Positions 1 to 6,382 of a DNA stretch of 11,995 nt are shown in pieces. The notes under the pieces were generated by a model. The model was not told the DNA's origin and searched no databases. It saw only the letters and a list, made by a program, of their open reading frames with translations. The position numbers and the translations under genes were made by a program. Position 1 is the stretch's first letter; each line of letters begins with the position of its first letter. The DNA is from Lachnospiraceae bacterium UBA1755 (lineage in GTDB: Bacteria > Bacillota > Clostridia > Lachnospirales > Lachnospiraceae): assembly GCA_002314805.1 (NCBI GenBank), contig DCHJ01000078.1, positions 1 through 11,995 on the forward strand. The letters run 5' to 3'.

Positions 1-736
1 CGTCATCATGGCTGTGATGATGTTCGCACTCATCGTCATCATCGTAATGGTGACCGCAGCACTCTTCATCCTCATCATGGTGATGATGGTGATGCTCCTC
101 CTTTATCTCTGCCAGCAGCTCTGTTTTCAGATCAACAGGACTTTCCAGTATCTCCATGAGCTTCTCGCCAGAAAGCAGGTCAAGTGCTGTGGTGATGATA
201 ACCGCCGTCGGATTGATACTGCGGACCGTCTCCACTGCAGATTTTATGTCTTCCGCTGAACACTTATCTATCCTGCTTAAAAGTATCGTAGTCGCAAACT
301 GGATCTGATTGTTGAAGAACTCTCCGAAATTCTTATGGTACAGTCTGCACTTCTTTGCATCAACGACCGTTACAGCAGAATTGCTCTCGACATTGAGTCT
401 CTCCTCAACTCCCTGAATAGCCTTAAGCACATCACTGAGCTTGCCTACTCCCGAAGGCTCGATGATGATCCTGTCCGGTGCATATTCCGTAAGTATCTCC
501 TCAAGACTTGAGGCAAAATCGCCCACAAGCGAGCAGCATATACAGCCCTGACTCATCTCCTTGATCTCTATACCTGAATCCTTCAGGAAACCACCGTCGA
601 TTGCGATCTTTCCAAACTCATTTTCAATAAGGACGACCTTCTCATCCCTGATCACGTCTCCAAGAAGCTTTTTAATGAATGTAGTTTTGCCTGCACCCAG
701 AAAGCCCGATACTACATCAACCTTTGTCCTGATCAT
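1..736 (-). CDS. G3E-family (CobW/COG0523) GTP-binding metallochaperone-type protein, C-terminus off window
   Basis: Seen: translation from ATG 736 begins MIRTKVDVVSGFLGAGKTTF, with a Walker A loop GFLGAGKTT at residues 11-19, the family signature GCICC at 64-68 (a CxCC metal site), an IIIEPSGVG switch-like segment near residue 95, and SRID in the place of NKxD. After about residue 212 comes a His/Asp/Glu/Cys-rich tract (six consecutive His, then CCGHH and CEHHHSH) running to the window edge, so the usual CobW C-terminal domain lies outside. Known: G3E GTPases use GTP hydrolysis to deliver or traffic metals (Zn, Co, Ni) in the cytoplasm; His-rich tracts in them bind metal. The start overlaps the upstream Asp23 stop as ATGA and has an AGAGGTGA ribosome site, so translation is probably coupled. 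The metal and client cannot be read from this sequence; no metal transporter is visible nearby. Confidence 0.93.
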   Translation of the reverse strand, partial: MIRTKVDVVSGFLGAGKTTFIKKLLGDVIRDEKVVLIENEFGKIAIDGGFLKDSGIEIKEMSQGCICCSLVGDFASSLEEILTEYAPDRIIIEPSGVGKLSDVLKAIQGVEERLNVESNSAVTVVDAKKCRLYHKNFGEFFNNQIQFATTILLSRIDKCSAEDIKSAVETVRSINPTAVIITTALDLLSGEKLMEILESPVDLKTELLAEIKEEHHHHHHDEDEECCGHHYDDDDECEHHHSHDD

Positions 737-1032
737 CTGACTGTCACCTCTGATACTATTATTTTAATTTCGCCCACCTTAAGTCCTGTAGTTGACTCGA
801 TCACGCTTTTCACTCTTTCCTGTACAGCCCTGCAGACCCTCGGCACCACAGCTTCATTGTATACAATTACAGGGATCTCAAGATTGACCTCGCCTGCCTC
901 CACATTGACTTTGATATTCCTGCCAAAGATACGGTTGATTGCCGTCGCGCCTTTGATCTCGTTGGCTGCTACCTCAGCGATGCTTGCAAGTGCATCATTG
1001 GATATCTTAACTTTTCCTATTAATCCGTCCAT
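733..1032 (-). CDS. Asp23/Gls24 family envelope stress protein
   Basis: A 99-residue protein with the Asp23/Gls24 pattern: an N-terminal KVKISNDALASIAEVAANEI helix, a central strand (VNLEIPVIVYNEAVVPRV) and a C-terminal amphipathic helix plus strand (VIESTTGLKVGEIKIIVSEV). This is short for the family, since Gls24 proteins are often 110-180 residues, but the core domain is complete. Family knowledge: Asp23 is a membrane-associated cell-envelope protein in staphylococci and Gls24 a general stress protein; the molecular function is unclear. The ATG at 1032 has a GAGGTGA ribosome site. The gene starts 14 bases after the ComEA stop and its stop overlaps the start of the G3E gene, which places it in the middle of a three-gene unit. 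A link to metal handling through the neighbouring GTPase is inference only. Confidence 0.92.
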   Translation of the reverse strand: MDGLIGKVKISNDALASIAEVAANEIKGATAINRIFGRNIKVNVEAGEVNLEIPVIVYNEAVVPRVCRAVQERVKSVIESTTGLKVGEIKIIVSEVTVR

Positions 1033-1046
1033 TCTGTCACCTCACT

Positions 1047-1784
1047 TCATACAGTAATTTGATCCTTGATCCTGTTGAAGATGCCGTCTTTGATCCCGTT
1101 GACCTTCTTAATATCTTCTATACTCCTGAAACTGCCGTTGCTGTTGCGATAGTCTATGATATCCTGAGCACGTTTGTCGCCTATACCGCTGAGAGTCTTA
1201 AGCTCCTCAAGCGTGGCCGTATTGATATTGACCTTGCCGCTTTTCTCTGCTGCAGCCCCCTCTGCCGATGCCGTACCGGCTGACTGTACACCCTGCATAG
1301 ACACGGTATTCAGCTCAGGAGCCGGGACTGCTCCGTCCGAAACCTCCTGCTCAGTAGGGACATATATTTTCTGTCCGTCTGACAATACTCCGGCAAGATT
1401 GTGATAATCACTGTCTGCCTCATCTGTAAATCCCCCTGCCATCCTGATCACATCGATCACTCTCGAGTCAGGGCTTACATCATACACATCCGGACATTTC
1501 ACAGCTCCGCAGATATACACAAATATCGTACGCTCAGCTGCTGTCTCATGCGCACCCGCATCTGCACCGGCTTCTTCCATCAGTTTCTGATCATCAATGC
1601 TGTTTTCGCTGTCTGAACTATCACCTGCTGCCGGGCTGTCTGATGGTGCTGTGACCTCAGCAGATTCCTCCTGCGCCGCTGCATCAAGCGACAGTTCCAT
1701 ATCCTTTTTGCTGCAGCAGCTAAGTACTATTGCACAGGCAAAAAATGCCGCTGCAAGGATCGATCCTCTGATATACTTTCTCAT
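1047..1784 (-). CDS. comEA: ComEA-like helix-hairpin-helix DNA-binding protein with SLBB domain, putative lipoprotein
   Basis: Seen, 245 residues: basic N-terminus and hydrophobic segment (residues 5-22) ending in V-L-S-C, a plausible lipobox with Cys23; an acidic, Ser/Ala-rich low-complexity linker (about 28-84); an SLBB-type domain (about 86-145, FVYICGAVKCPDVY through GQKIYVPT); a second linker; and a C-terminal double helix-hairpin-helix (183-245) beginning GKVNINTATLEEL with SGIGDKRAQDI and VNGIKDG hairpins. Known: ComEA is the membrane-anchored receptor that binds incoming double-stranded DNA during natural transformation and passes it to ComEC. Bacillus ComEA is anchored by a transmembrane helix; the lipobox here suggests lipid anchoring, which is inference. 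No other com gene is in the window. It is the first gene of the unit with the Asp23 and G3E genes, and has a strong promoter upstream. The AAAGGAA ribosome site lies in a small inverted repeat. Confidence 0.9.
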   Translation of the reverse strand: MRKYIRGSILAAAFFACAIVLSCCSKKDMELSLDAAAQEESAEVTAPSDSPAAGDSSDSENSIDDQKLMEEAGADAGAHETAAERTIFVYICGAVKCPDVYDVSPDSRVIDVIRMAGGFTDEADSDYHNLAGVLSDGQKIYVPTEQEVSDGAVPAPELNTVSMQGVQSAGTASAEGAAAEKSGKVNINTATLEELKTLSGIGDKRAQDIIDYRNSNGSFRSIEDIKKVNGIKDGIFNRIKDQITV

Positions 1785-1821
1785 AATTCCTTTTCGGAAT
1801 CGGGTCTCGACAGTCTGCTAT

Positions 1822-1850
1822 ATTATATCATAATTCCGGATAAGTGACAA
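1822..1850 (-). promoter_or_regulatory. sigma-A-type promoter of the comEA-Asp23-G3E unit
   Basis: On the minus strand, TTGTCA (1845-1850) and TATAAT (1822-1827) are separated by exactly 17 bases, a near-consensus housekeeping promoter. The predicted transcript starts about 30 bases before the comEA ATG at 1784. Between them, ATTCC-GAAAA-GGAAT (1786-1800) is a perfect 5-bp inverted repeat that includes the ribosome binding site. Confidence 0.8.
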
Positions 1851-1860
1851 ACCCAATCCC

Positions 1861-1908
1861 GCCGGATGATGAAGCCGTGATGAAGTAATGAAGTAATGAA
1901 CTATGAAG
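1861..1908. repeat. short ATGAAG repeat cluster and left copy of a 17-bp direct repeat
   Basis: Five ATGAAG/ATGAAC hexamers at 1869, 1880, 1888, 1896 and 1903, mostly 8 bases apart. The first 17 bases (1861-1877) match 2241-2257 at 15 of 17 positions, so this sequence flanks the ATPase fragment on both sides. From 1909 to 2054 the DNA becomes very AT-rich with several CTATAA-like words; no gene was seen there. Confidence 0.6.
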
Positions 1909-2054
1909 TAAAATGTGCTGCTTCCTGAGACGGAACCACTCCGAGCAGCTGGTCTATCAGGGTTGTTTATATTAGATAACATGCTGTAATACCTATAATA
2001 ATAAATAAATCCTATAACTTTTTATAAAATCTATAAATAATAACAGGAGGCCAT

Positions 2055-2249
2055 ATGTTGAATCCGTTTACACCATCGTTTGGTGTCTTGCCGAGACAGT
2101 TTGCCGGCAGAACCAATATACTCACAGAAATAGGTGCAGCGCTTACCAGCGAAGGCAGCGATCCTGCGCTTACAGCGATATTCGTCGGACCAAGGGGCTG
2201 CGGCAAGACTTGTCTTTTGAGCTATTTTGAAAAAGAGTCTGCCGGATGA
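2055..2249 (+). pseudogene. N-terminal fragment of an AAA/AAA_16-like ATP-binding protein
   Basis: Only 64 codons remain. The protein starts with a pattern typical of large single-gene AAA ATPases of Clostridia (NPFTPSFGVLPRQFAGR), then the P-loop GPRGCGKTCLLSYFE at about residues 45-59, and stops at residue 64. Walker B, sensor and C-terminal regions, normally several hundred residues, are absent; the sequence after 2249 does not continue the family in any frame I could follow. The start is well supported (AGGAGG five bases before ATG 2055). The stop TGA (2247-2249) falls inside the 17-bp direct repeat shared with 1861-1877, which suggests truncation by a repeat-associated rearrangement (inference). 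A functional short peptide is unlikely. A weak promoter candidate, TTGTTT (1963) and TAATAC (1987) with an 18-base spacer, precedes it. Confidence 0.75.
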
Positions 2250-2309
2250 GGCAGCCGGATGCGTCAATGAGTATTCTCCATATCTCACAGTCCGGCATGC
2301 TCCGACTGA

Positions 2310-2336
2310 AAATGGCCCGGTCATCCCGGGTCATTT
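2310..2336. terminator. hairpin in the convergent gap, probable terminator of the cysteine desulfidase gene
   Basis: Arms AAATGGCCCGG (2310-2320) and CCGGGTCATTT (2326-2336) pair at 10 of 11 positions around a 5-base loop. The arms carry A and T tracts at their outer ends on both strands, so it could work in both directions. It lies about 100 bases after the minus-strand stop at 2437 and about 60 after the plus-strand fragment. The T-run is short, hence moderate confidence. Confidence 0.5.
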
Positions 2337-2413
2337 CCATGTGATTCCGTTTTATAATGGATACGTACACCTTCGCAGCGTCTGTATCTCCCTGTACAAT
2401 ACGGGAATTATCC

Positions 2414-2440
2414 CTCTATTATCTCTATTATCTCTATTAT
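2414..2440 (-). repeat. 9-bp tandem repeat over the desulfidase stop codon
   Basis: Three exact copies of ATAATAGAG on the minus strand (CTCTATTAT on plus). The gene's stop TAA (2437-2439) is in the first copy, and because the period is 9 the reading frame meets TAA TAG repeatedly. Confidence 0.85.
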
Positions 2441-3717
2441 TCCTCTATCATGATATCGATAATGGTATCATTGGTGCTCTTCATGCCTTCCGATGCCAGA
2501 CGTCCCACGTTTCTTATGGTCGACTCAACATCCTTACCTACTATTCCGTCTCCGGCATTGAAATTATTGCCGCCCAGATACATATAGTAGCCGTTGATGC
2601 CGGCCTCAACTGCCGTGGCGATCTTGGCTGCGCAGGAAGCCTTGGCTCCGTCGCAGATCACTCCGGAAACCGTCACTGCAGCATTGATGATGGTATGCAG
2701 TATGCCTTCAAGACCTGAACCAAGCAGATATGCAATGCCGCAGCCTGCTCCCACACCGGCACTCATTGCTCCGCAATATGCGCTGAGCGTACCGATGCCG
2801 GTCTTGAGGTGGATGGTTACCAGGTTGCTCAATGCCAGTGCCCTGTACATCTTTTCATCGCCTGCTCCGAGTTCTCTCGCATATGTGATTACCGGTACCG
2901 ATGCCGTGATTCCCTGGTTGCCAGAACCGGAATTGATAATAACCGGCATCTCGCACCCGTTCATCCTTGCATCAGACCCGGCTGCTGCCGCTGCCCTGGC
3001 ACGGATCTTGATATCATTGCCATACATATATATGAGCGATGAACCGATATTGGCACCGTATGAATGCTTTAAGCCTTCCTCGCTGATATCCATGTTGAAA
3101 TCGATCTGAGGATCAAGAATCAGCCTGATATCTTCGATATCAACATTGTTAATGAAATCCCAGATGCCTTCCACGCTGAGGCAGTTCCTGTCGGTCATAC
3201 GTGTACTGTCGTCCGTACTGAGCGGTTTATCCTCCAGGATCTCATCATTCTTCTGTACAAATACTATGTTGGTATGGTAGTCAACGATACGTACCCTGGC
3301 CATATCATTGCCATAATACTCCGTCACGATAATATCAAAGATACGCTCTTCATCGGTATGCCCGACAGTGATAGGAGTTTTGGCCATATAGGTCTTCATT
3401 TCTTCCTGCTGCTCTTTGGTGACCTCAGAAAGGCAGTTAAGGAGCTTTTCTGCCTTGCCGCCTATGATGCCCACCGCTGCCGCCGCACCGATCCCGCGCA
3501 TGTTGTCGGTATGTGGGACTATGACTGATTTCACATTTTTGATGATGCTTCCCGAAGCCTCAACATGGACCGTCTCCGGAATATGTCCGAGCACTTCCCT
3601 TGCCTTTGCCGCAGCCAGCGCAACAGCGATCGGCTCCGTACAGCCCATCGCGGGTATCAGTTCCTCGCGCAGTATTGCACAATAATTATTATATGTCTCC
3701 ATACTGATATCACTCAT
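2437..3717 (-). CDS. cyuA: L-cysteine desulfidase family protein (CyuA/YhaM, UPF0597)
   Basis: Seen, 426 residues from ATG 3717: the hallmark PAMGCTEPIAVALAAAKA near residues 22-39 (Cys26), SGSGNQGI in the middle, and the Cys-containing C-terminal motifs AYCGAMSAGVGAGCG and GVICDGAKASCAAK. Known: members carry an oxygen-sensitive Fe-S cluster held by conserved cysteines and convert L-cysteine to pyruvate, ammonia and sulfide; the E. coli enzyme is CyuA. The length equals the usual family length of about 430. ATG 3717 is chosen over the longer frame beginning at 3756 because GGAGG sits seven bases before it and the 13 extra residues are unlike the family; the predicted transcript start (about 3760) also leaves almost no leader for the longer form. 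It is monocistronic with its own promoter and flanked by ATPase debris. Some family members are annotated as serine dehydratase alpha-like, so the exact substrate is inferred. Confidence 0.9.
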   Translation of the reverse strand: MSDISMETYNNYCAILREELIPAMGCTEPIAVALAAAKAREVLGHIPETVHVEASGSIIKNVKSVIVPHTDNMRGIGAAAAVGIIGGKAEKLLNCLSEVTKEQQEEMKTYMAKTPITVGHTDEERIFDIIVTEYYGNDMARVRIVDYHTNIVFVQKNDEILEDKPLSTDDSTRMTDRNCLSVEGIWDFINNVDIEDIRLILDPQIDFNMDISEEGLKHSYGANIGSSLIYMYGNDIKIRARAAAAAGSDARMNGCEMPVIINSGSGNQGITASVPVITYARELGAGDEKMYRALALSNLVTIHLKTGIGTLSAYCGAMSAGVGAGCGIAYLLGSGLEGILHTIINAAVTVSGVICDGAKASCAAKIATAVEAGINGYYMYLGGNNFNAGDGIVGKDVESTIRNVGRLASEGMKSTNDTIIDIMIEE

Positions 3718-3766
3718 AAAATGCCTCCATTTCGATCCGTGAATTTCCATGCACATCTATAGAAAA

Positions 3767-3795
3767 ATACTATCACTACGCGGAAGGTTTTTCAA
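3767..3795 (-). promoter_or_regulatory. sigma-A-type promoter of the cysteine desulfidase gene
   Basis: Minus-strand TTGAAA (3790-3795) and TAGTAT (3767-3772) with a 17-base spacer; the transcript would start about 40 bases before the chosen ATG at 3717. No operator-like dyad was recognised around it. Confidence 0.7.
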
Positions 3796-3856
3796 TGCAG
3801 AGTGTGTTGTAGCTTTGATAATTGCGGGTGTGAAAGGTGGGGTGACCAATTATATT

Positions 3857-4591
3857 TCATCCGTAATAATCAATATTCCACAATAGGTATAACGGAATAC
3901 TTATTGTATTTGTTTCGTTAATCTTGTTTGATGCTATATTCTTAAGAGATACTTTAAATCCTACCTTGGGCTCGTATTTCTTACTGAATTGCTTGTAACT
4001 CTTTGCCTGAGTATTAGCAGCAGCCTTTACTTCAACCGGAACAACATTTCCTTCGTTTTCATAAATAAAATCAAGTTCAGCTGTATTACCGGATTTCCAA
4101 TAATATGGTAACTTTTTTTGACTTATTAATTCATTCATAACATAGTTTTCTGCTATTGCACCTTTGGAAGATTTCAAGTTATCATTTTCAGACATATAGT
4201 CATTTATCGATATTCCCAGTCTTCTACTCAGCAGACCTATATCGGACATATATACCTTAAAATATGTGGCATCAGCATTAAAGGATAATGGTACTTCGGC
4301 ATTCTGAACCAATTCGAGAATATTAATCAAGCCTGCATTCTTTAGCCAACTAAGTGCAGCTTCTAATTCATGAGCTCTTTTTCCTTCCCTAACATGTGAA
4401 AAGACAAACTTATTATTATCTTTTGTCAACTGTTTCGGAATAGAATCCCATATAATACGTAGTTTTTCTATCTCTGTTACGGGTGCATGCTTCGAAAAGT
4501 CATCGGCATAGTCTGATAATATTTCATCCTGTATTTTGATTACAGTTTGAAAATCTTTGTTCTCTATATAATCATTAACCACTTCTGGCAT
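3857..4591 (-). pseudogene. C-terminal fragment of an AAA_14/DUF4143 ATPase, ATPase half missing
   Basis: The 244 residues match the second half of the common AAA_14-DUF4143 proteins: MPEVVNDYIE at the start (normally after the ATPase domain, as GGMPE), KVYMSDIGLLSRRLG in the middle, then the nuclease-like tail with SSKGAIAENYVMNEL, YYWKS, AELDFIY and VPVEVKAA (about residues 143-193). Full-length members are about 400-450 residues with an N-terminal P-loop, absent here. Reading upstream in frame gives only N-T-G before a TGA, so the family match ends right at the start codon, and there is no convincing ribosome site (only AGG two bases before the ATG). The stretch is visibly more AT-rich than its neighbours, consistent with horizontal origin. 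It belongs to a different ATPase family from the fragment at 2055-2249. Expression as a stand-alone DUF4143 protein is possible but unsupported. Confidence 0.8.
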
Positions 4592-4956
4592 TCCTGTATT
4601 TCATCAAAAATAAGATTTCATTTTGCTTCCTAATGCAATATTCGCATGTTGTATAAGTTCGACCTCTTGATTAAAGAATACCCGTTCTGTATACTTTTTC
4701 ATGAGAATTCTGAAGACCAATTCGGCAGGTGCAAAATGTGCAGTCGGTCACACAGTCACATGGTACGCCTCATGCTGTCAATCCGGCAGGCGCGGAATGT
4801 GCAGCCGGCAGATTCACTGTGTCTCTTGCGTGACCTGCTCACTTCGTATGGTGTTATTGGTGCCGACTCAAAGGCAGTATGCAGTGTGTAGTGTGCCATA
4901 TGCTTCTGCCCGTCCGGAGCACCCAGCCGCCATTGTACAACGGAGTAAACAGAATA
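4592..4956. other. 365-base gap before yhcC with an imperfect direct repeat
   Basis: No convincing gene was found. The block from 4719 (AATTCGGCAGGTGC..AATGTGCAGTCGG) recurs 61 bases later from 4780 (AATCCGGCAGGCGC..AATGTGCAGCCGG), about 40 bases at roughly 75-80% identity. The left part (4592-4710) is AT-rich and may be degraded remains of the DUF4143 gene's missing 5' half, but I could not read any conserved ATPase motif there. No clear promoter for yhcC was identified. Confidence 0.5.
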
Positions 4957-6129
4957 ATGGATTACACCAGCTTTGACAATTACATGAAGCAGCGTTTCGG
5001 CGGTAAGGTCTACCGCCTTTCTCTGAGTACCGGCTGTACCTGTCCCAACCGCGACGGCAGGTGCGGCACCGGCGGCTGTATCTTCTGCAGTGCGGGAGGC
5101 TCCGGAGAGTTCGCTGCAAAAACAGACACAGGTCATAGCGGCTCGTCTGATGATATCCATGCAGACCGCAACTATCTGATATCACATGAACAGATCACCG
5201 ATTCTGTTAAACGCCAGATAGAAATCGCAAAGACAAAGGTTGCCTCCAAGCTGAGCCGCAGCTTTGCAGGCTACTTGGCATATTTTCAGTCCTTTACCAA
5301 CACATACTTCCGTGATGATAAGGAATTTGCGGGTGTGAAAGCCCGATTTTTTGCAGCCGCCCGGCATCCCGAGATCGTCGCCATAGCTATTGCGACCCGT
5401 CCGGATGCACTCCCCGGTTATGTACTTGAAATGCTTGCCTCCCTTAACCAGATCAAACCGGTCATTGTCGAGCTGGGGCTGCAGACGGTACATGATGATA
5501 CGTCACGCCTCATCAACCGCGGCTATGCCACTAAAGTGTATGATAAGGCAGTACGTGACCTCCATGCGATCGGTATCGGAGTCGTCACGCATATGATCAT
5601 CGGTCTGCCGGGGGAGACAGAGGACATGATGGCTGATACGATACGCCATATAGTCAGCACCTGCGGCTGCGCGGCTCCCGGTCATGCCGGCTCTGTCAGT
5701 GATCCTGTAAAGCACTCCTATGAGAATCTCCTCAATGTCGGTTCCGGAAGCGGTGTTTCTGTGATCAGTCCTGTCAATTCTGTCGGTACAAGTCCCTGTC
5801 ACAGCACATCTGCAGGCTCAGGTCCTGCTGCAGTTATCGATACAGACTTGAAGATCACTTCAATGCCCGACGGTATAAAGATTCAGCTGTTGCAGGTCCT
5901 TAAAGGGACACGGCTTGAAGAAATGGTCAGAAACAAAGATGTGACACTTCACGAATATTCTCCGGAAGAATATGCTGCTCTGCTCAGGCGTCTGCTGCCG
6001 CTTATTCCGAAAAAAATGGTGGTTCACCGTCTGACCGGCGATCCACCAAAAAACCTTCTTATCTCTCCGCTTTGGACAGCCGATAAGAAGCGCGTATTAA
6101 ACTATCTTCACAAGGCTCTGAAAGACTGA
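4957..6129 (+). CDS. yhcC: YhcC-like radical SAM protein (TIGR01212 type) with an internal insertion
   Basis: Seen, 390 residues from ATG 4957: the family start (SFDNYMKQRFGGKVYRLSL), the radical-SAM cluster segment CPNRDGRCGTGGCIFC (Cys29, Cys41, Cys44), AYFQSFTNTY near 110, IATRPDAL, VELGLQTVHDDT, INRGY, THMIIGLPGETEDM and, late, DGIKIQLLQVLKGTRLEEM. The longer frame starting at 4879 lacks family similarity in its first 26 residues; ATG 4957 has only a distant GGAG (11 bases), so initiation may be weak. Known: YhcC proteins are radical SAM enzymes of uncertain substrate, usually about 310 residues. The excess here is mostly residues about 237-304, a Ser/Gly-rich, family-unlike segment placed exactly where relatives run straight from the GLPGET helix to DGIKI. 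The core before and after it is intact, so the enzyme is probably active. The gene converges with the CPC/CMC/CHC gene and ends inside their shared hairpin. Confidence 0.9.
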   Translation: MDYTSFDNYMKQRFGGKVYRLSLSTGCTCPNRDGRCGTGGCIFCSAGGSGEFAAKTDTGHSGSSDDIHADRNYLISHEQITDSVKRQIEIAKTKVASKLSRSFAGYLAYFQSFTNTYFRDDKEFAGVKARFFAAARHPEIVAIAIATRPDALPGYVLEMLASLNQIKPVIVELGLQTVHDDTSRLINRGYATKVYDKAVRDLHAIGIGVVTHMIIGLPGETEDMMADTIRHIVSTCGCAAPGHAGSVSDPVKHSYENLLNVGSGSGVSVISPVNSVGTSPCHSTSAGSGPAAVIDTDLKITSMPDGIKIQLLQVLKGTRLEEMVRNKDVTLHEYSPEEYAALLRRLLPLIPKKMVVHRLTGDPPKNLLISPLWTADKKRVLNYLHKALKD

Positions 6130-6160
6130 TACTGCAGATGCAGATGCGATGTCAGTCTTT
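6121..6160. terminator. bidirectional terminator-like hairpin holding both convergent stop codons
   Basis: A perfect 9-bp inverted repeat: AAAGACTGA (6121-6129) and TCAGTCTTT (6152-6160), with a 22-base interval that contains its own small dyad (CTGCA-GA-TGCAG). The outer ends are A-rich then T-rich on both strands. The plus gene ends Lys-Asp-stop and the minus gene ends Lys-Asp-stop using the identical nine bases. Confidence 0.65.
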
Positions 6161-6352
6161 GTATTTGTAATAGAGCATGCAATGGCAGAAGCCTTCAAAA
6201 TCAGGATCTGCGATCTGATCGCGGAATTCTTTGCACATGCATTTATTCTCCGGGATATCTTCTCTCCGGCACGGGCAGAAGCCTCCCCGCCTTTTAAGTC
6301 CCTCTCTCACTGTCGCAGCTATCTCCTTATCGGGATTTTCTTCGATATGCAT
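6152..6352 (-). CDS. small ferredoxin-thioredoxin reductase catalytic-domain-like protein
   Basis: A 66-residue protein with the exact cysteine layout of the FTR catalytic subunit: F-CPC-R at residues 26-28, CMC at 38-40 followed by KEF, and GF-CHC at 56-58. By analogy with plant/cyanobacterial FTR, Cys26, Cys38, Cys40 and Cys56 would hold a [4Fe-4S] cluster and Cys28/Cys58 would form the redox-active disulfide that accepts electrons from ferredoxin and passes them to thioredoxin. The FTR variable subunit is not seen; stand-alone short forms occur in anaerobic Clostridia, so this is likely a complete gene. ATG 6352 has an AAGGGAG site. No thioredoxin or ferredoxin gene is adjacent, so the partner is unknown. 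Cytoplasmic: no signal peptide. Confidence 0.88.
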   Translation of the reverse strand: MHIEENPDKEIAATVREGLKRRGGFCPCRREDIPENKCMCKEFRDQIADPDFEGFCHCMLYYKYKD

Positions 6353-6382
6353 AATTCTCCCTTTCTCTGCGGATGTGACCTT

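Noticed and set aside
1..259. Plus-strand hydrophobic Met/Val-rich frame at the left edge.
   Set aside because: Antisense shadow of the His/Asp-rich tract of the G3E gene.
3718..3756. Longer start of the cysteine desulfidase gene (13 more residues).
   Set aside because: GGAGG is placed for ATG 3717, the extra residues are not family-like, and the predicted transcript start leaves almost no leader.
4879..4956. Longer start for the YhcC-like protein.
   Set aside because: The first 26 residues look like translated intergenic DNA; family similarity begins at MDYTSFDNY.
4756..5160. Minus-strand frame of 134 codons over the start of yhcC.
   Set aside because: Overlaps a well-supported radical SAM gene on the other strand and has no recognisable motif or ribosome site.
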